From positions 124,001 through 188,000 of the forward strand of contig NZ_AKKC02000002.1 of assembly GCF_000282095.2 (NCBI RefSeq): a stretch of DNA of 64,000 nt, given 5' to 3'. The notes below the pieces were generated by a model, which was given only the letters and a program-made list of their open reading frames with translations, did not search any database and was not told the origin of the DNA. Position 1 is the stretch's first letter; each line of letters starts with the position of its first letter. Shown here piece by piece: positions 43,761 through 52,636 of the stretch. A program made the position numbers and the translations under genes. The DNA is from Rhizobium sp. CF080. GTDB taxonomy: Bacteria > Pseudomonadota > Alphaproteobacteria > Rhizobiales > Rhizobiaceae.

Positions 43761-45325
43761 CTCAGGCGGTTATGCAAAAGGATCGGCTGCTCTTCGAGGG
43801 GGCGGACTGGGATTTTGCCACCCTCCAGCGCATCCACGACGCATGCGAGGAGATCGCGATCGGCGAACTCGGGCTTGACGTCTACCCGAACCAGATCGAG
43901 GTGATCACGGCCGAACAGATGCTGGACGCCTATTCGTCGACGGGCATGCCGCTGTTTTACCGCCACTGGTCCTTCGGCAAGCATTTCGCCCATCACGAAG
44001 CCTTCTATCGCCGTGGCATGCGGGATCTCGCCTACGAGATTGTCATCAACAGTTCGCCCTGCATCTCCTACCTGATGGAGGAGAACACCGCGACGATGCA
44101 GACCCTGGTCATCGCCCATGCGGCCTTCGGCCATAACCATTTCTTCAAGAACAACTATCTGTTCAAACTGTGGACCGACGCCGAGGGCATTCTCGATTAC
44201 CTCGATTTCGCCAAGGGCTATATCGCCCGCTGCGAGGAACGTTATGGCGAGACGGCTGTCGAACGGACCCTCGATGCCGCCCATGCGCTGATGTCGCACG
44301 GCGTGCACCGTTATGCCGGCAAGACGAGGCTCGACCTGCGCCAGGAGGAAAAACGCCAGCAGGAACGACGCGCCCATGAAGAACAGATGTTCAACGACCT
44401 CTGGCGCACGGTGCCGGCGGGCCGCAAGCGCGATGCGGCCGACGTCGATCTTGAGAGACGGCGCGCGGCGCTCGGCCTGCCGCAGGACAACCTGCTCTAT
44501 TTCCTCGAAAAGTCCTCGCCCCGGCTGCAGCCGTGGCAGCGGGAAATCCTGCGGATCGTCCGCCACGTGGCGCAGTATTTCCACCCGCAGCGTCAGACCA
44601 AGGTGATGAACGAGGGGACAGCGACCTATGTCCACTACCAAATCATGGACCGGCTACACGCCCGCGGGCAGATCAGCGATGGCAACTATTTCGAATTCCT
44701 GAAATCCCATACCAATGTCGTGTTCCAGCCGACCTTCGACGACCGGCGCTTCTCCGGCTTCAACCCCTATGCCCTCGGTTTTGCGATGATGCAGGATATC
44801 GAGCGGATCGTGACCAAGCCGACCGACGAGGATCGCGAATGGTTCCCCGATATCGCCGGCCGCGGCGACCCTATGCAGGTTCTGCGCGGTATATGGGCCG
44901 ACTACCGCGATGAGAGCTTCATCAGCCAGTTCCTGAGCCCGCACCTGATCCGCAAGTGGCGCCTTTTCCAGCTCTACGACGACCCGCAAGTGAGCGAAGG
45001 CATCCTGGTCTCGGCGATCCACGACGAGCGGGGCTACAAGCGGGTCCGCCGGCAGCTGGCGCGCGAATACGATATCGGCTGGACCGATCCGAGAATCGAC
45101 ATTGTCGACGTCGATCTCGCCGGCGACCGCCGCCTCCTCCTGCAGCACCGGGCTCCGAACGACTGGGTTCTGGAGGATAGCGAGACCAGGCAGGTCCTGC
45201 AGCATCTGGCGGATCTGTGGGGATATGACGTCATGCTGCAGGAAATCGATGGCAGCGAGCAGGTGGTGAAGGAACATTCCGCGCATCCCCGGGAGATCCT
45301 TCAAAGGGGCGAATCCTCTTCCTGA
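43757..45325 (+). CDS. spoVR: SpoVR family protein (YcgB)
   Basis: 522 aa, the usual SpoVR/YcgB length. Family blocks: DWDFATLQRIHDACEEIAIGELGLDVYPNQIEVITAEQMLDAYSS, MPLFYRHWSFGKHFAHHE, INSSPCISYLMEENTATMQTLVIAHAAFGHNHFFKNNYLF and NEGTATYVHYQIMDRL. In spore formers it affects cortex formation. In proteobacteria it belongs to the prkA-yeaH stress module with unknown mechanism. It is the last gene of that module, translationally coupled to yeaH. Confidence 0.95.
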   Translation: MTQAVMQKDRLLFEGADWDFATLQRIHDACEEIAIGELGLDVYPNQIEVITAEQMLDAYSSTGMPLFYRHWSFGKHFAHHEAFYRRGMRDLAYEIVINSSPCISYLMEENTATMQTLVIAHAAFGHNHFFKNNYLFKLWTDAEGILDYLDFAKGYIARCEERYGETAVERTLDAAHALMSHGVHRYAGKTRLDLRQEEKRQQERRAHEEQMFNDLWRTVPAGRKRDAADVDLERRRAALGLPQDNLLYFLEKSSPRLQPWQREILRIVRHVAQYFHPQRQTKVMNEGTATYVHYQIMDRLHARGQISDGNYFEFLKSHTNVVFQPTFDDRRFSGFNPYALGFAMMQDIERIVTKPTDEDREWFPDIAGRGDPMQVLRGIWADYRDESFISQFLSPHLIRKWRLFQLYDDPQVSEGILVSAIHDERGYKRVRRQLAREYDIGWTDPRIDIVDVDLAGDRRLLLQHRAPNDWVLEDSETRQVLQHLADLWGYDVMLQEIDGSEQVVKEHSAHPREILQRGESSS

Positions 45326-45398
45326 AAGAGATGAACGGTCAAATCCACCGTGATCAGCCCGCCACGGCTCGGCGCGCTAAGGGGTGCTGGCCTCGGGG

Positions 45399-45456
45399 TT
45401 CATCAATTATGATGAAGGAAGGCTGGGGACTGGTGTCGGTCCCCAATCGTGATTGG
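45399..45456. other. Three consecutive stem-loops upstream of the 45528 gene
   Basis: TTCATCA/TGATGAA (45399-45405 and 45410-45416, 4-base loop), GGGGAC/GTCCCC (45425-45430 and 45439-45444) and CCAATC/GATTGG (45443-45448 and 45451-45456) follow one another in the 202-base gap after spoVR. No T-run follows. They could form a structured leader, a small RNA or a decayed repeat. Confidence 0.45.
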
Positions 45457-45527
45457 ACATGAAAAGCGGTCTGGATCAAAATAATGACGGGCGACGGGCA
45501 TCTATTTTGTTCAAATAGGAGGCCGTA

Positions 45528-45965
45528 ATGGAGCAACGTGCAGTCGAACAGCTGAAGACTATAGCCAGGATAAACCGCAGCTATCCCAACTTCCAGATGT
45601 CCAGCAGCGAACGCCTCGAACGGTGGGCCGAGATTCTCGAGCTCAACCCCGACCGATCCCTTTCGACATTTCGGGAAACCGAATATCAGCCTGATGAAAT
45701 ACGGGCCGCCATGCGCGGCGACGGGACCGCGATCGCCGTTGCCTTTTCGGATCCTGTCCTGCGCGCGGCGGGGATGAGAGACGACACCTACGGGGAAGCC
45801 AGGCGGTTTTTTGAACTGTCCGATCGACAGCTCCACAGACTGGTCTGCTTCTGCCACTTCGGAGCGCATGTGAGCGCAAGCACGGTGGCCCATCAGGTGC
45901 GTACCATCGCCACCCGCAAATCCAGCGGCACCCTTGCATATCTGGCTTCCTTCTTCAGAAGGTAG
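45528..45965 (+). CDS. Hypothetical protein
   Basis: 145 aa, soluble, with no recognisable domain. A strong ribosome-binding site (AGGAGG, five bases before ATG) makes it a real gene. The protein is Arg/Glu-rich and mostly helical: RLERWAEILELNPDRSLSTFRETEY, and a Cys/His cluster RLVCFCHFGAHVSAS. Codon use is like the rest of the chromosome. It stands alone between the stress module and the foreign-looking gene at 46109, so context gives no function. Confidence 0.65.
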   Translation: MEQRAVEQLKTIARINRSYPNFQMSSSERLERWAEILELNPDRSLSTFRETEYQPDEIRAAMRGDGTAIAVAFSDPVLRAAGMRDDTYGEARRFFELSDRQLHRLVCFCHFGAHVSASTVAHQVRTIATRKSSGTLAYLASFFRR

Positions 45966-46010
45966 CCATCCGTTTGTGGGGGCCAACCGGACACGCCTTG
46001 ACCTGACAGG

Positions 46011-46107
46011 GCAGCATATCCCAAAACGAGTGGCGACGTTGCCGCCACTATGATATCCGGGCAAAACTCCTCTGTACGGAGTACTGGATTATATCGGGAT
46101 ATGCTGC
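46011..46107. repeat. Short inverted-repeat element immediately before the 46109 gene
   Basis: Perfect 12-base terminal inverted repeats GCAGCATATCCC (46011-46022) and GGGATATGCTGC (46096-46107) bracket 73 bases. Within them are two smaller stems: AGTGGCG/CGCCACT (46029-46035 and 46043-46049) and ACTCC/GGAGT (46066-46070 and 46078-46082). The element ends one base before the only available start codon of the next gene. Confidence 0.6.
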
Positions 46108-46108
46108 G

Positions 46109-46849
46109 TTGGCGAACTTTAGTCTGGATTTGTGTATAGTTGCGGGTAGAAGACCAGATTTGCTTGAGGAGACTTTGAAAAGCTTCTCAAAGCGTAGTTT
46201 TGCTCATCTTACTTTTTCGAATATTCTTGTGAATATCGATCCGATATTCGGAACGGAAGAAGATGAAAGCGCGTGCATAAGGGTCGTCGAAAGCTATCTG
46301 CCCTCAGCTTCCTTTTTTAGACCCAGCGAGCCGGGATTTGGGGCTGCGGTCAAGCGTCTCTGGTCCAATACCCGTTCCGATTACGTGTTCCACCTCGAAG
46401 ATGACTGGGTCGCGTTGAGGGACCTCGGCGAGGACGTTTTCGGCCCGTTTTCGGATCCAAGCGTGATGCAGGTATCCTTTCACACGGCCGACCAGAATTG
46501 GGATATCGCCAAGCATGGTCATCTTCACGAGAGAAACGAGTACGCGCGGTTCCTGGGCATAAAGATCCCGCTGTTTCGGACCTTTCCCAAATTCACCACG
46601 TCGCCTTCCATTCTTCGCGGTTCCTTCGCCCGGCAAGCTTCGAGCCTGATGGACGAGTCGCGGGACCCGGAAAAACAGTTCTATTCCGGCGTCAACGCAA
46701 AGCTGGAGCAGCTGGCGGCGCCGCACAAGAACTACATTTTCTCTCCCCAGCAGACGCCGGTCATCCGTGACACCGGAAGGGAATGGAGAGACAACCGCAA
46801 GATCAAGAAAGTCATCGAGAATACGACCTCATATTGGGTCAAAGAGTAG
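46109..46849 (+). CDS. Glycosyltransferase-like (GT-A fold) protein, possibly transferred
   Basis: 246 aa. The start resembles the nucleotide-binding strand of GT-A glycosyltransferases (SLDLCIVAGRRPDLLEETLKSFS), and VFHLEDDWVALRDL supplies a DxD-like acidic site. Family assignment is from these features only. The start is a weak TTG with no visible ribosome-binding site, right behind an inverted-repeat element, so the native start may have been lost. The first ~70 codons use AT-rich triplets (TTG, AGT, ATA, AGA) unlike the surrounding genes, which suggests horizontal acquisition. A substrate cannot be named. Confidence 0.55.
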   Translation: MANFSLDLCIVAGRRPDLLEETLKSFSKRSFAHLTFSNILVNIDPIFGTEEDESACIRVVESYLPSASFFRPSEPGFGAAVKRLWSNTRSDYVFHLEDDWVALRDLGEDVFGPFSDPSVMQVSFHTADQNWDIAKHGHLHERNEYARFLGIKIPLFRTFPKFTTSPSILRGSFARQASSLMDESRDPEKQFYSGVNAKLEQLAAPHKNYIFSPQQTPVIRDTGREWRDNRKIKKVIENTTSYWVKE

Positions 46850-46861
46850 TTTCCGACCGTG

Positions 46862-46883
46862 GCGCTCCGCGATTGCGGAGCGC
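46862..46883. terminator. GC-rich hairpin between the 46109 gene and the ABC operon
   Basis: Perfect 9-bp stem GCGCTCCGC / GCGGAGCGC (46862-46870, 46875-46883) with a 4-base loop. A third copy of the arm (GGCGCTCCCGC) nearby allows alternative pairing. No T-run follows on either strand, so it is a probable but weak terminator for the two convergent genes. Confidence 0.5.
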
Positions 46884-46939
46884 GTTATGGGCGTTAGGCG
46901 CTCCCGCTCTGTTGGTACGCTCCAGCATGGCCCCGATTA

Positions 46940-48745
46940 TCAGGCAACCTGGAAGAAATGACCCTCGCCGGCCTGCTGATAGGAGCGCTTCGGCGGCACG
47001 TAGTCCGCGGGCCGGAACGGACTCTTGATCTCGTCGTTGGAAATCCGGCGCGTCTGGCGGCGGGAGGGATCGGCGATCGGCACCGCCGCCATCAGGCGCT
47101 TCGTGTAGTCGTGCTGAGGATTCTCGAAGACGGCCTGCCGCGAACCGATCTCGACGATCTCGCCCAGATACATGACCGCGACCCGGTGGCTGATCCGCTC
47201 CACAACCGCCATGTCGTGCGAGATGAAGAGATAGCCGAGCCCGTATTTCTCCTGCAGGTCGAGCATCAGGTTGATGACCTGCGCCTTGACCGACACGTCC
47301 AGCGCGGACACGCTCTCGTCGGCGATGATCAGCTTCGGCTCGAGAGCAAGAGCGCGGGCGATGCAGACGCGCTGCCGCTGGCCGCCGGAGAATTCGTGCG
47401 GGAAACGGTCCGCCATCGATGCCGAGAGGCCGACGCGTTCGAGCAGTTCGGCCACCCGTTCCTTCGCTTCAGCCGCATCGGCCAATCCATGGGTGACGAT
47501 CGGCTCGGCGATCGCATTGCCGATGCGGATGCGCGGATTGAGGCTTTCGAACGGATCCTGGAAGATCATCTGCGCTTCCCGGCGGATGTCTGCCAGCTGG
47601 GATTTTCCGGCTCCCAGGACGTTTTTGCCGTCGATCTCGATCGTGCCGGACTTCGCATCCGTCAACCGGATGATCGAACGGCCGGTCGTGGACTTGCCGC
47701 AGCCGGATTCTCCGACGAGCGAAAGCGTCTCGCCCTGCCGCAACTGCAGTGAAACGCCTTCGACGGCGTGAATGCGGCCGACTGTCTTGCGCAGGAAGCC
47801 CTTCTTGATGTCGAACCGGGTCACCAGGTCGTTGACCTTAAGGATCGGTGCCGCATCGCGCCTCACCGTATCCACCGTGGGCTCGGGGGGCTGGATATCG
47901 CCTGTCGCCATGTCGACCTCCGGGAAGCGCAGCGGCCGGTCAAGCCCGGTCATGGAACCGAGCTGCGGTACGGCGGAGAGAAGCGCACGCGTATAGGGGT
48001 GTTTGGCGCCGGAGAAAATCTCGCGCGTCGTGCCGGTCTCGACAGCATCGCCCCGATACATGACCACGGTGCGGTCGGAGATTTCCGCTACCACGCCCAT
48101 GTCGTGGGTGATGAAGAGGACGGACATGCCCTCTTCTTCCTGCAGGGCCTTGATGAGTTCGAGGATCTGCGCCTGGATGGTAACGTCCAGCGCCGTCGTC
48201 GGCTCGTCGGCGATCAGGAGTTTCGGATCGCAGGCGAGCGCGATGGCGATGACGACGCGCTGCCGCATGCCGCCGGAGAAGTTCATGGGATACTCATTGA
48301 GGCGTGACTTCGCCGACGGAATGCGAACTTTCTCCAGGAGTCTGACCGCTTCCGCCTCAGCCTGCGCATTCGACATGCCACGATGATGGACGAGGACTTC
48401 GGTGATCTGCTGACCGATTTTCAGGACCGGATTGAGGCTGGTCATCGGCTCCTGGAAGATCATGCCGATGCGGTTGCCACGGATGGACTGCATTTCGTCA
48501 AGTGGCAGGTCGAGCAGGTTCCTGCCCTCGAAGTCGATGCGACCGGTGACGCGCGAGTTGCCGGGCGACAGAAGCCGCATGATCGACATGGCCGTGACGC
48601 TCTTGCCGGAGCCGGATTCACCGACCACCGCGACGGTCTCCTTCGCGCCGATGTCGAAGCTGACGTCGTGCACGACGTTGCGCCATTCGCCGCCGACGCG
48701 GAACGATGTGTTGAGGTTTGAAATCGAAAGGATCGGATGGGTCAT
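46940..48745 (-). CDS. Oligopeptide-type ABC transporter, fused double ATPase (DppD-DppF type)
   Basis: 601 aa with two complete nucleotide-binding domains. The N-half has Walker A GESGSGKS, signature FSGGMRQRV and Walker B LLIADEPTTALD. The C-half has Walker A GESGCGKS, signature FSGGQRQRV and LIIADESVSALD. Each half carries the C-terminal oligopeptide-transporter extension (the first ends ...HPYTRALLSAVPQL). Fused double ATPases of this kind (GsiA-like) serve dipeptide, nickel, glutathione and various glycoside or nucleoside conjugate importers. It is the last gene of the operon, 3 bases after the permease. Confidence 0.93.
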   Translation of the reverse strand: MTHPILSISNLNTSFRVGGEWRNVVHDVSFDIGAKETVAVVGESGSGKSVTAMSIMRLLSPGNSRVTGRIDFEGRNLLDLPLDEMQSIRGNRIGMIFQEPMTSLNPVLKIGQQITEVLVHHRGMSNAQAEAEAVRLLEKVRIPSAKSRLNEYPMNFSGGMRQRVVIAIALACDPKLLIADEPTTALDVTIQAQILELIKALQEEEGMSVLFITHDMGVVAEISDRTVVMYRGDAVETGTTREIFSGAKHPYTRALLSAVPQLGSMTGLDRPLRFPEVDMATGDIQPPEPTVDTVRRDAAPILKVNDLVTRFDIKKGFLRKTVGRIHAVEGVSLQLRQGETLSLVGESGCGKSTTGRSIIRLTDAKSGTIEIDGKNVLGAGKSQLADIRREAQMIFQDPFESLNPRIRIGNAIAEPIVTHGLADAAEAKERVAELLERVGLSASMADRFPHEFSGGQRQRVCIARALALEPKLIIADESVSALDVSVKAQVINLMLDLQEKYGLGYLFISHDMAVVERISHRVAVMYLGEIVEIGSRQAVFENPQHDYTKRLMAAVPIADPSRRQTRRISNDEIKSPFRPADYVPPKRSYQQAGEGHFFQVA

Positions 48746-48748
48746 GTC

Positions 48749-49690
48749 TCAGCCTTCCCGCCGGGGATTGAGAATGTCGCGCAGGCTGTCGCCGATCAGG
48801 TTGATGCCGACGATGAGCAGCAGAAGGACCAGGCCGGGGAAGAAGCTGATCCAGTAGTCGCCGGAAAGCAGGTATTCGAACCCGTTCGAGATCAGCAGGC
48901 CGAGCGACGGCTCGGTCACCGGCAGGCCGATGCCGAGGAAGGAAAGCGTCGCCTCCAGCATGATCGCATAGGCGACGCGCATGGTCGCGACGACGATCAG
49001 CGGCGGCAGGCAGTTCGGCAGGATGTGCCTGAAGAGGATGCGCCGGTCGGGAAGTGCCATGGATCGAGCCGCGTCCACGTAGGCACGCTTGCGCTCCACC
49101 AGCGCCGAGCCGCGGATCGTGCGGGCGTAATAGGCCCATTGGGTTACGATCAGCGCCAGGATGATCTTGTCGACCCCCTGCCCCAGGACGGCAAGGAAGA
49201 TCAGGGCGATCAGGATCGCCGGAAAGCTGAGCTGGATGTCGACGACGCGCATCAGGAACGAATCCAGCCGGCCGCCGGCATAGGCGCTGACGAGACCGAG
49301 GGAGGCGCCGATCACCAATGCGATCGCCGCACTCGATATGCCGACAAGGATACTGGTGCGCAGCCCGTAAAGGATAGCGCTCAGGAGATCACGGCCCTGG
49401 TCGTCGGTGCCGATCAGGTAGACCATCCCGTTCGTGCTCTGCGAACCGGGAGCCAGGCGCCCGTCGAGGATATCGAGCTGCGACAGATCATACGGATTCT
49501 GCGGCGCGATCAGGGGCGCAAGCACCGCCGCCAGAATGAAAACCAGCACCAGAAGGATGCCGACAAGCGCCAGCTTGTCGTGCAGCAGGGCCGAAAGCAT
49601 CTGACGGGCAGGCGAGCGCGAGCGGCGCGCCTGATCGTTGGTGCTGCCGACATGCAGCGAATTTGCGGCATTTGTATCCTGGCTCATCAC
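48749..49690 (-). CDS. ABC transporter permease (DppC type)
   Basis: 313 aa inner-membrane permease with the N-terminal OppC domain (LLHDKLALVGILLVLVFILAAVLAPLIAPQNPY) and the BPD_transp core. The EAA loop is in YVDAARSMALPDRRILFRHILPNCLPPLIV. About six transmembrane helices. The last residues (DSLRDILNPRREG) are the standard DppC ending. The start overlaps the DppB stop. Confidence 0.93.
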   Translation of the reverse strand: MMSQDTNAANSLHVGSTNDQARRSRSPARQMLSALLHDKLALVGILLVLVFILAAVLAPLIAPQNPYDLSQLDILDGRLAPGSQSTNGMVYLIGTDDQGRDLLSAILYGLRTSILVGISSAAIALVIGASLGLVSAYAGGRLDSFLMRVVDIQLSFPAILIALIFLAVLGQGVDKIILALIVTQWAYYARTIRGSALVERKRAYVDAARSMALPDRRILFRHILPNCLPPLIVVATMRVAYAIMLEATLSFLGIGLPVTEPSLGLLISNGFEYLLSGDYWISFFPGLVLLLLIVGINLIGDSLRDILNPRREG

Positions 49691-50661
49691 GAATTCCCTT
49701 CAAGACGAACGCGCGGGTCGACGATCGAGTAGAGGATATCGACGAGGAGGTTGATGACGCTGAACATCACGACGGTGATCATCAGGTAGGCGAGGATCAG
49801 CGGGCGATCGAGAACGGCGATGGCGTCGATGATGAGCTTGCCCATTCCCGGCCAGGCGAAGATCGTTTCGGTGACGACGGCGAACGCGATCAGCGAACCG
49901 AGTTCGAGGCCGATGACCGTGATCAGGGGAATGAGCGTGTTCTTCAGCACATGCACGGTGACGATCCGGCGTTCCGGCAGGCCCTTGGCACGCGCGAAAC
50001 GGACGAAATCGAGCTGCATTGTTTCGAGCACGCCCGCCCGCGTGAGACGGATGATGAGGGAAATCTTGAACAGCGCCAGGTTCAGCGCCGGCAGAAGAAG
50101 ATGGGACAGGCCATCCAGCGTGAAAAGGCTGATGGGAACGCCGAAAACCGGCACCGTCTCCCCTCGCCCGGATGCCGGCAGCCATCCCAGCTGGACGCTG
50201 AACAGCATGACCATCACCAGGCCGATCCAGAAGGTCGGCAGACTGAAGCCAAGGATCGAGAAGGTCATCACCGATTTGGAGATCAGACTCTTCGGTTTCA
50301 GGCCCGCATAGACGCCGAGCGGAATTCCGAAAACGAGACCGAGGACGAGCGCCACAAAGGCAAGTTCGAGCGTCGCCGGCATGCGTTTGAGGATCAGCGT
50401 CAGCGCCGGCTGGTTGAAGACGAAGGAATTGCCGAGGTCGCCAGACAAGGCGCGGGTGAGGAACAACCAATATTGCTCCCACACAGGCTTATCGAGCCCG
50501 AAGGACTGGATGACCTGCAGGCGCTCGGTCGGCGTCGCCGTGGAGCTCAGGAGCACATCGACCGGATTGCCGACGAGATAAAGGCCCACGAAAACCAGAA
50601 CCGACATCACGAATAGCGTCAGAACCGTCTGGATCGACCGGCTTAAGAGATAACCGCTCAT
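49687..50661 (-). CDS. ABC transporter permease (DppB type)
   Basis: 324 aa from ATG 50661. A longer frame exists upstream, but it overlaps the nucleoside hydrolase and is unlike DppB. N-terminal helix QTVLTLFVMSVLVFVGLYLVGNPVDVLL with the DppB-type GNP(V/D) segment. The EAA loop is in VRFARAKGLPERRIVTVHVLKNTLIPLITVIG, and the C-terminal end is LVDILYSIVDPRVRLEG. It forms the membrane pore with the DppC-type partner. Five bases lie between it and the nucleoside hydrolase stop. Confidence 0.93.
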   Translation of the reverse strand: MSGYLLSRSIQTVLTLFVMSVLVFVGLYLVGNPVDVLLSSTATPTERLQVIQSFGLDKPVWEQYWLFLTRALSGDLGNSFVFNQPALTLILKRMPATLELAFVALVLGLVFGIPLGVYAGLKPKSLISKSVMTFSILGFSLPTFWIGLVMVMLFSVQLGWLPASGRGETVPVFGVPISLFTLDGLSHLLLPALNLALFKISLIIRLTRAGVLETMQLDFVRFARAKGLPERRIVTVHVLKNTLIPLITVIGLELGSLIAFAVVTETIFAWPGMGKLIIDAIAVLDRPLILAYLMITVVMFSVINLLVDILYSIVDPRVRLEGNS

Positions 50662-50666
50662 AGATT

Positions 50667-51641
50667 TCAGCCTCCCGGCGTTTTGGGACCGGGCGCAGCG
50701 CTTCCATAAAGCGAAATGCGTTCGATCAACAGATTGATGAACCCGGCCTCGTCCACATCGGTCACCACGGTGGCGTTCGGGGTGCGGTCCATCTTTTGGT
50801 AGAAGTCGGCATAGGTATAGCCCATCGTGAGCCCGGTGACCTGCGTACCGACGGTTGCCTTGCGGCTGGTGAAAAGCTCCGGCCTGATCAGCCACGCGAT
50901 CGTCGTCGCGTCGTGGATCGGCCCGCCCGGCCGTCCGAAGCGCACCATGTCACTGCGATCGAAGGTCGAGAAGAGATTGTAGAGCGCACCGCCCGCGGCC
51001 CCGCCGCGAGTGCCGAAGCTCTTGAAGTGTTCCTCGGTGAACAGTGCCTGGAAGGTCATGTCGAGCGGCATCACCACGATCGGGACGCCGGAACGATAGA
51101 CGATCTCTGCCGCATGCGGGTCCGCAAGCACGTTGAACTCGGCCCAGGGGGTGCGATGGCCGAGCGCGGTGAAGGCACCACCCATGGATACGATCTGCCG
51201 GATGCCGCGCGCCACATCGGGATGCTGGATGAGAGCAAGCGCAAGATTGGTCATCGGCCCGATGGCGCAAATGGTGATCGGCTCGCCTGCCTCGGCCGCT
51301 TCGCGCGCCGATCTCACGATGAACCGCACCGCATGTTCTTCCGACGGCTCAATGCCGCCGCGGGCGACGAGGTCATCGCTGAACGCGCCGATCCTCGCAT
51401 ATTTTCCGAGCACCTGCTCCCGGACCAACGGACCGGCCGCGCCCGCGTAGACGGGCACATCGGTGCGGCCGGAGACGCCGACGATCCTGCAGGCGTTCGC
51501 CACCGTATCCTGCAAGGGAACATTTCCCGCCACGATCGACAGGCCGAGCACGTCGATCTCCGGCGATGCCAGCGCCATGAGGATGGCCGCCGCGTCATCC
51601 AAGCCAGGGTCCGCATCGATGATGACCCGTTGGCGGTTCAT
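50667..51641 (-). CDS. Nucleoside hydrolase (IunH family), copy A
   Basis: 324 aa from ATG 51641, overlapping the stop of the paralogue upstream (ATGA). Hydrolyses the N-glycosidic bond of nucleosides. The Ca-binding signature DADPGLDDAAAI is at the N-terminus. AEFNVLADPHAAEIV carries the nucleoside-pocket Asn/Asp, and DATTIAWLIRPELF the late Asp that completes the metal site. All metal ligands are intact. Base preference cannot be read. It is roughly co-linear with the next gene, so the pair arose by tandem duplication or was joined for two substrates. Confidence 0.92.
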   Translation of the reverse strand: MNRQRVIIDADPGLDDAAAILMALASPEIDVLGLSIVAGNVPLQDTVANACRIVGVSGRTDVPVYAGAAGPLVREQVLGKYARIGAFSDDLVARGGIEPSEEHAVRFIVRSAREAAEAGEPITICAIGPMTNLALALIQHPDVARGIRQIVSMGGAFTALGHRTPWAEFNVLADPHAAEIVYRSGVPIVVMPLDMTFQALFTEEHFKSFGTRGGAAGGALYNLFSTFDRSDMVRFGRPGGPIHDATTIAWLIRPELFTSRKATVGTQVTGLTMGYTYADFYQKMDRTPNATVVTDVDEAGFINLLIERISLYGSAAPGPKTPGG

Positions 51642-52597
51642 GCCACGGCCTTTTCGGCGTAACGCGAAAGGCGATCGAGGAACAAGGCGATAATGCCCTC
51701 CGCATCCACTTTGGTCACGATATCCGCATTGGGTTCGAGGCCGCTCTTGCCGTACCAGTCGGCGACGGTCTGGCCCATGCAAAGTTCGCTCTCGTGCTCG
51801 ACGAACACCCGGGCGCGCTCGGTCGTAAAGAGATGCGGCGCCAGAAGGTAAGCGATCACCAGCGGATCATGGAGGGGGCCGCCGCGCGAGCCGTAGCGCC
51901 GCACGTCGTTACGGTCCCAGAAGGCCATGAGTTCGGCAAGCGTCTGTGAGATCCGGCCGCTGACGTTCGAAAACTCTGCGACGTGCTCCGGCTTCAGCAT
52001 GACCTGATGCGTGGCATCGAGTGCCAGCGCGACGATCGGGATGCCGCTCGAAAACACGACATGCGCGGCATGCGGATCGGCCAGCACGTTGAATTCCGCG
52101 GTCATCGTCCGGTTGCCGGGCTCGCGATAGGCGCCGCCCATCATCACGATACGCTCGATGCCCTCGGCGACCTGCGGGTTCATCCGCAGCGCCACAGCGA
52201 GATTGGTCATCGGACCGAGGCAACAGACAGTGATCCGTTTTTTTTCCAGAGCTGCGGCGGTCAGGGTGTCGATCAGGAAATCGACTGCCGACTTGGGCTC
52301 GACCGTCTTCACCGGTTCCGGCAGCACCGTATTGCCCAGCCCGGTCTTGCCGTGGAACTGGCCATAGATCGGCTCGCGCAGCATCGGCCGGAAGCAGCCG
52401 GCATAGACCGGAATATCCGTTCTCCGGCCCAGTTCGCAGATCTGCAGGGCATTGCGCACCGTGCGTTCGAGCGGCTGGTTACCGCAGACGGGCGTGATGC
52501 CGAGGATGTCGAGTTCCGGTGAAACGAAAGCCGTCAGAAGCGCGATCGTGTCGTCTATCCCCGGATCGCAATCCACGATGATCGGAATTGGAGTCAT
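51638..52597 (-). CDS. Nucleoside hydrolase (IunH family), copy B
   Basis: 319 aa paralogue of the neighbouring hydrolase. The signature is DCDPGIDDTIAL, with AEFNVLADPHAAHVV and HDPLVIAYLLAPHLF. Catalytic and metal residues are present. Both copies keep the family length. Having two intact copies inside a peptide-type transporter operon is unusual, since nucleoside hydrolases usually go with nucleoside transporters. It follows the DapA-family gene after 39 bases. Confidence 0.92.
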   Translation of the reverse strand: MTPIPIIVDCDPGIDDTIALLTAFVSPELDILGITPVCGNQPLERTVRNALQICELGRRTDIPVYAGCFRPMLREPIYGQFHGKTGLGNTVLPEPVKTVEPKSAVDFLIDTLTAAALEKKRITVCCLGPMTNLAVALRMNPQVAEGIERIVMMGGAYREPGNRTMTAEFNVLADPHAAHVVFSSGIPIVALALDATHQVMLKPEHVAEFSNVSGRISQTLAELMAFWDRNDVRRYGSRGGPLHDPLVIAYLLAPHLFTTERARVFVEHESELCMGQTVADWYGKSGLEPNADIVTKVDAEGIIALFLDRLSRYAEKAVA

Positions 52598-52636
52598 TTC
52601 GAATTTGCCCTTGAATTGTCAGTCGTATGCCGGCGC

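Noticed and set aside
48749-51641. Possibility that the first ABC operon is simply the dpp dipeptide operon
   Set aside because: Permeases and ATPases are of the Dpp type, but nucleoside hydrolases and an aldolase are interleaved with overlapping stops and starts, so a plain dipeptide transporter label would hide the context.
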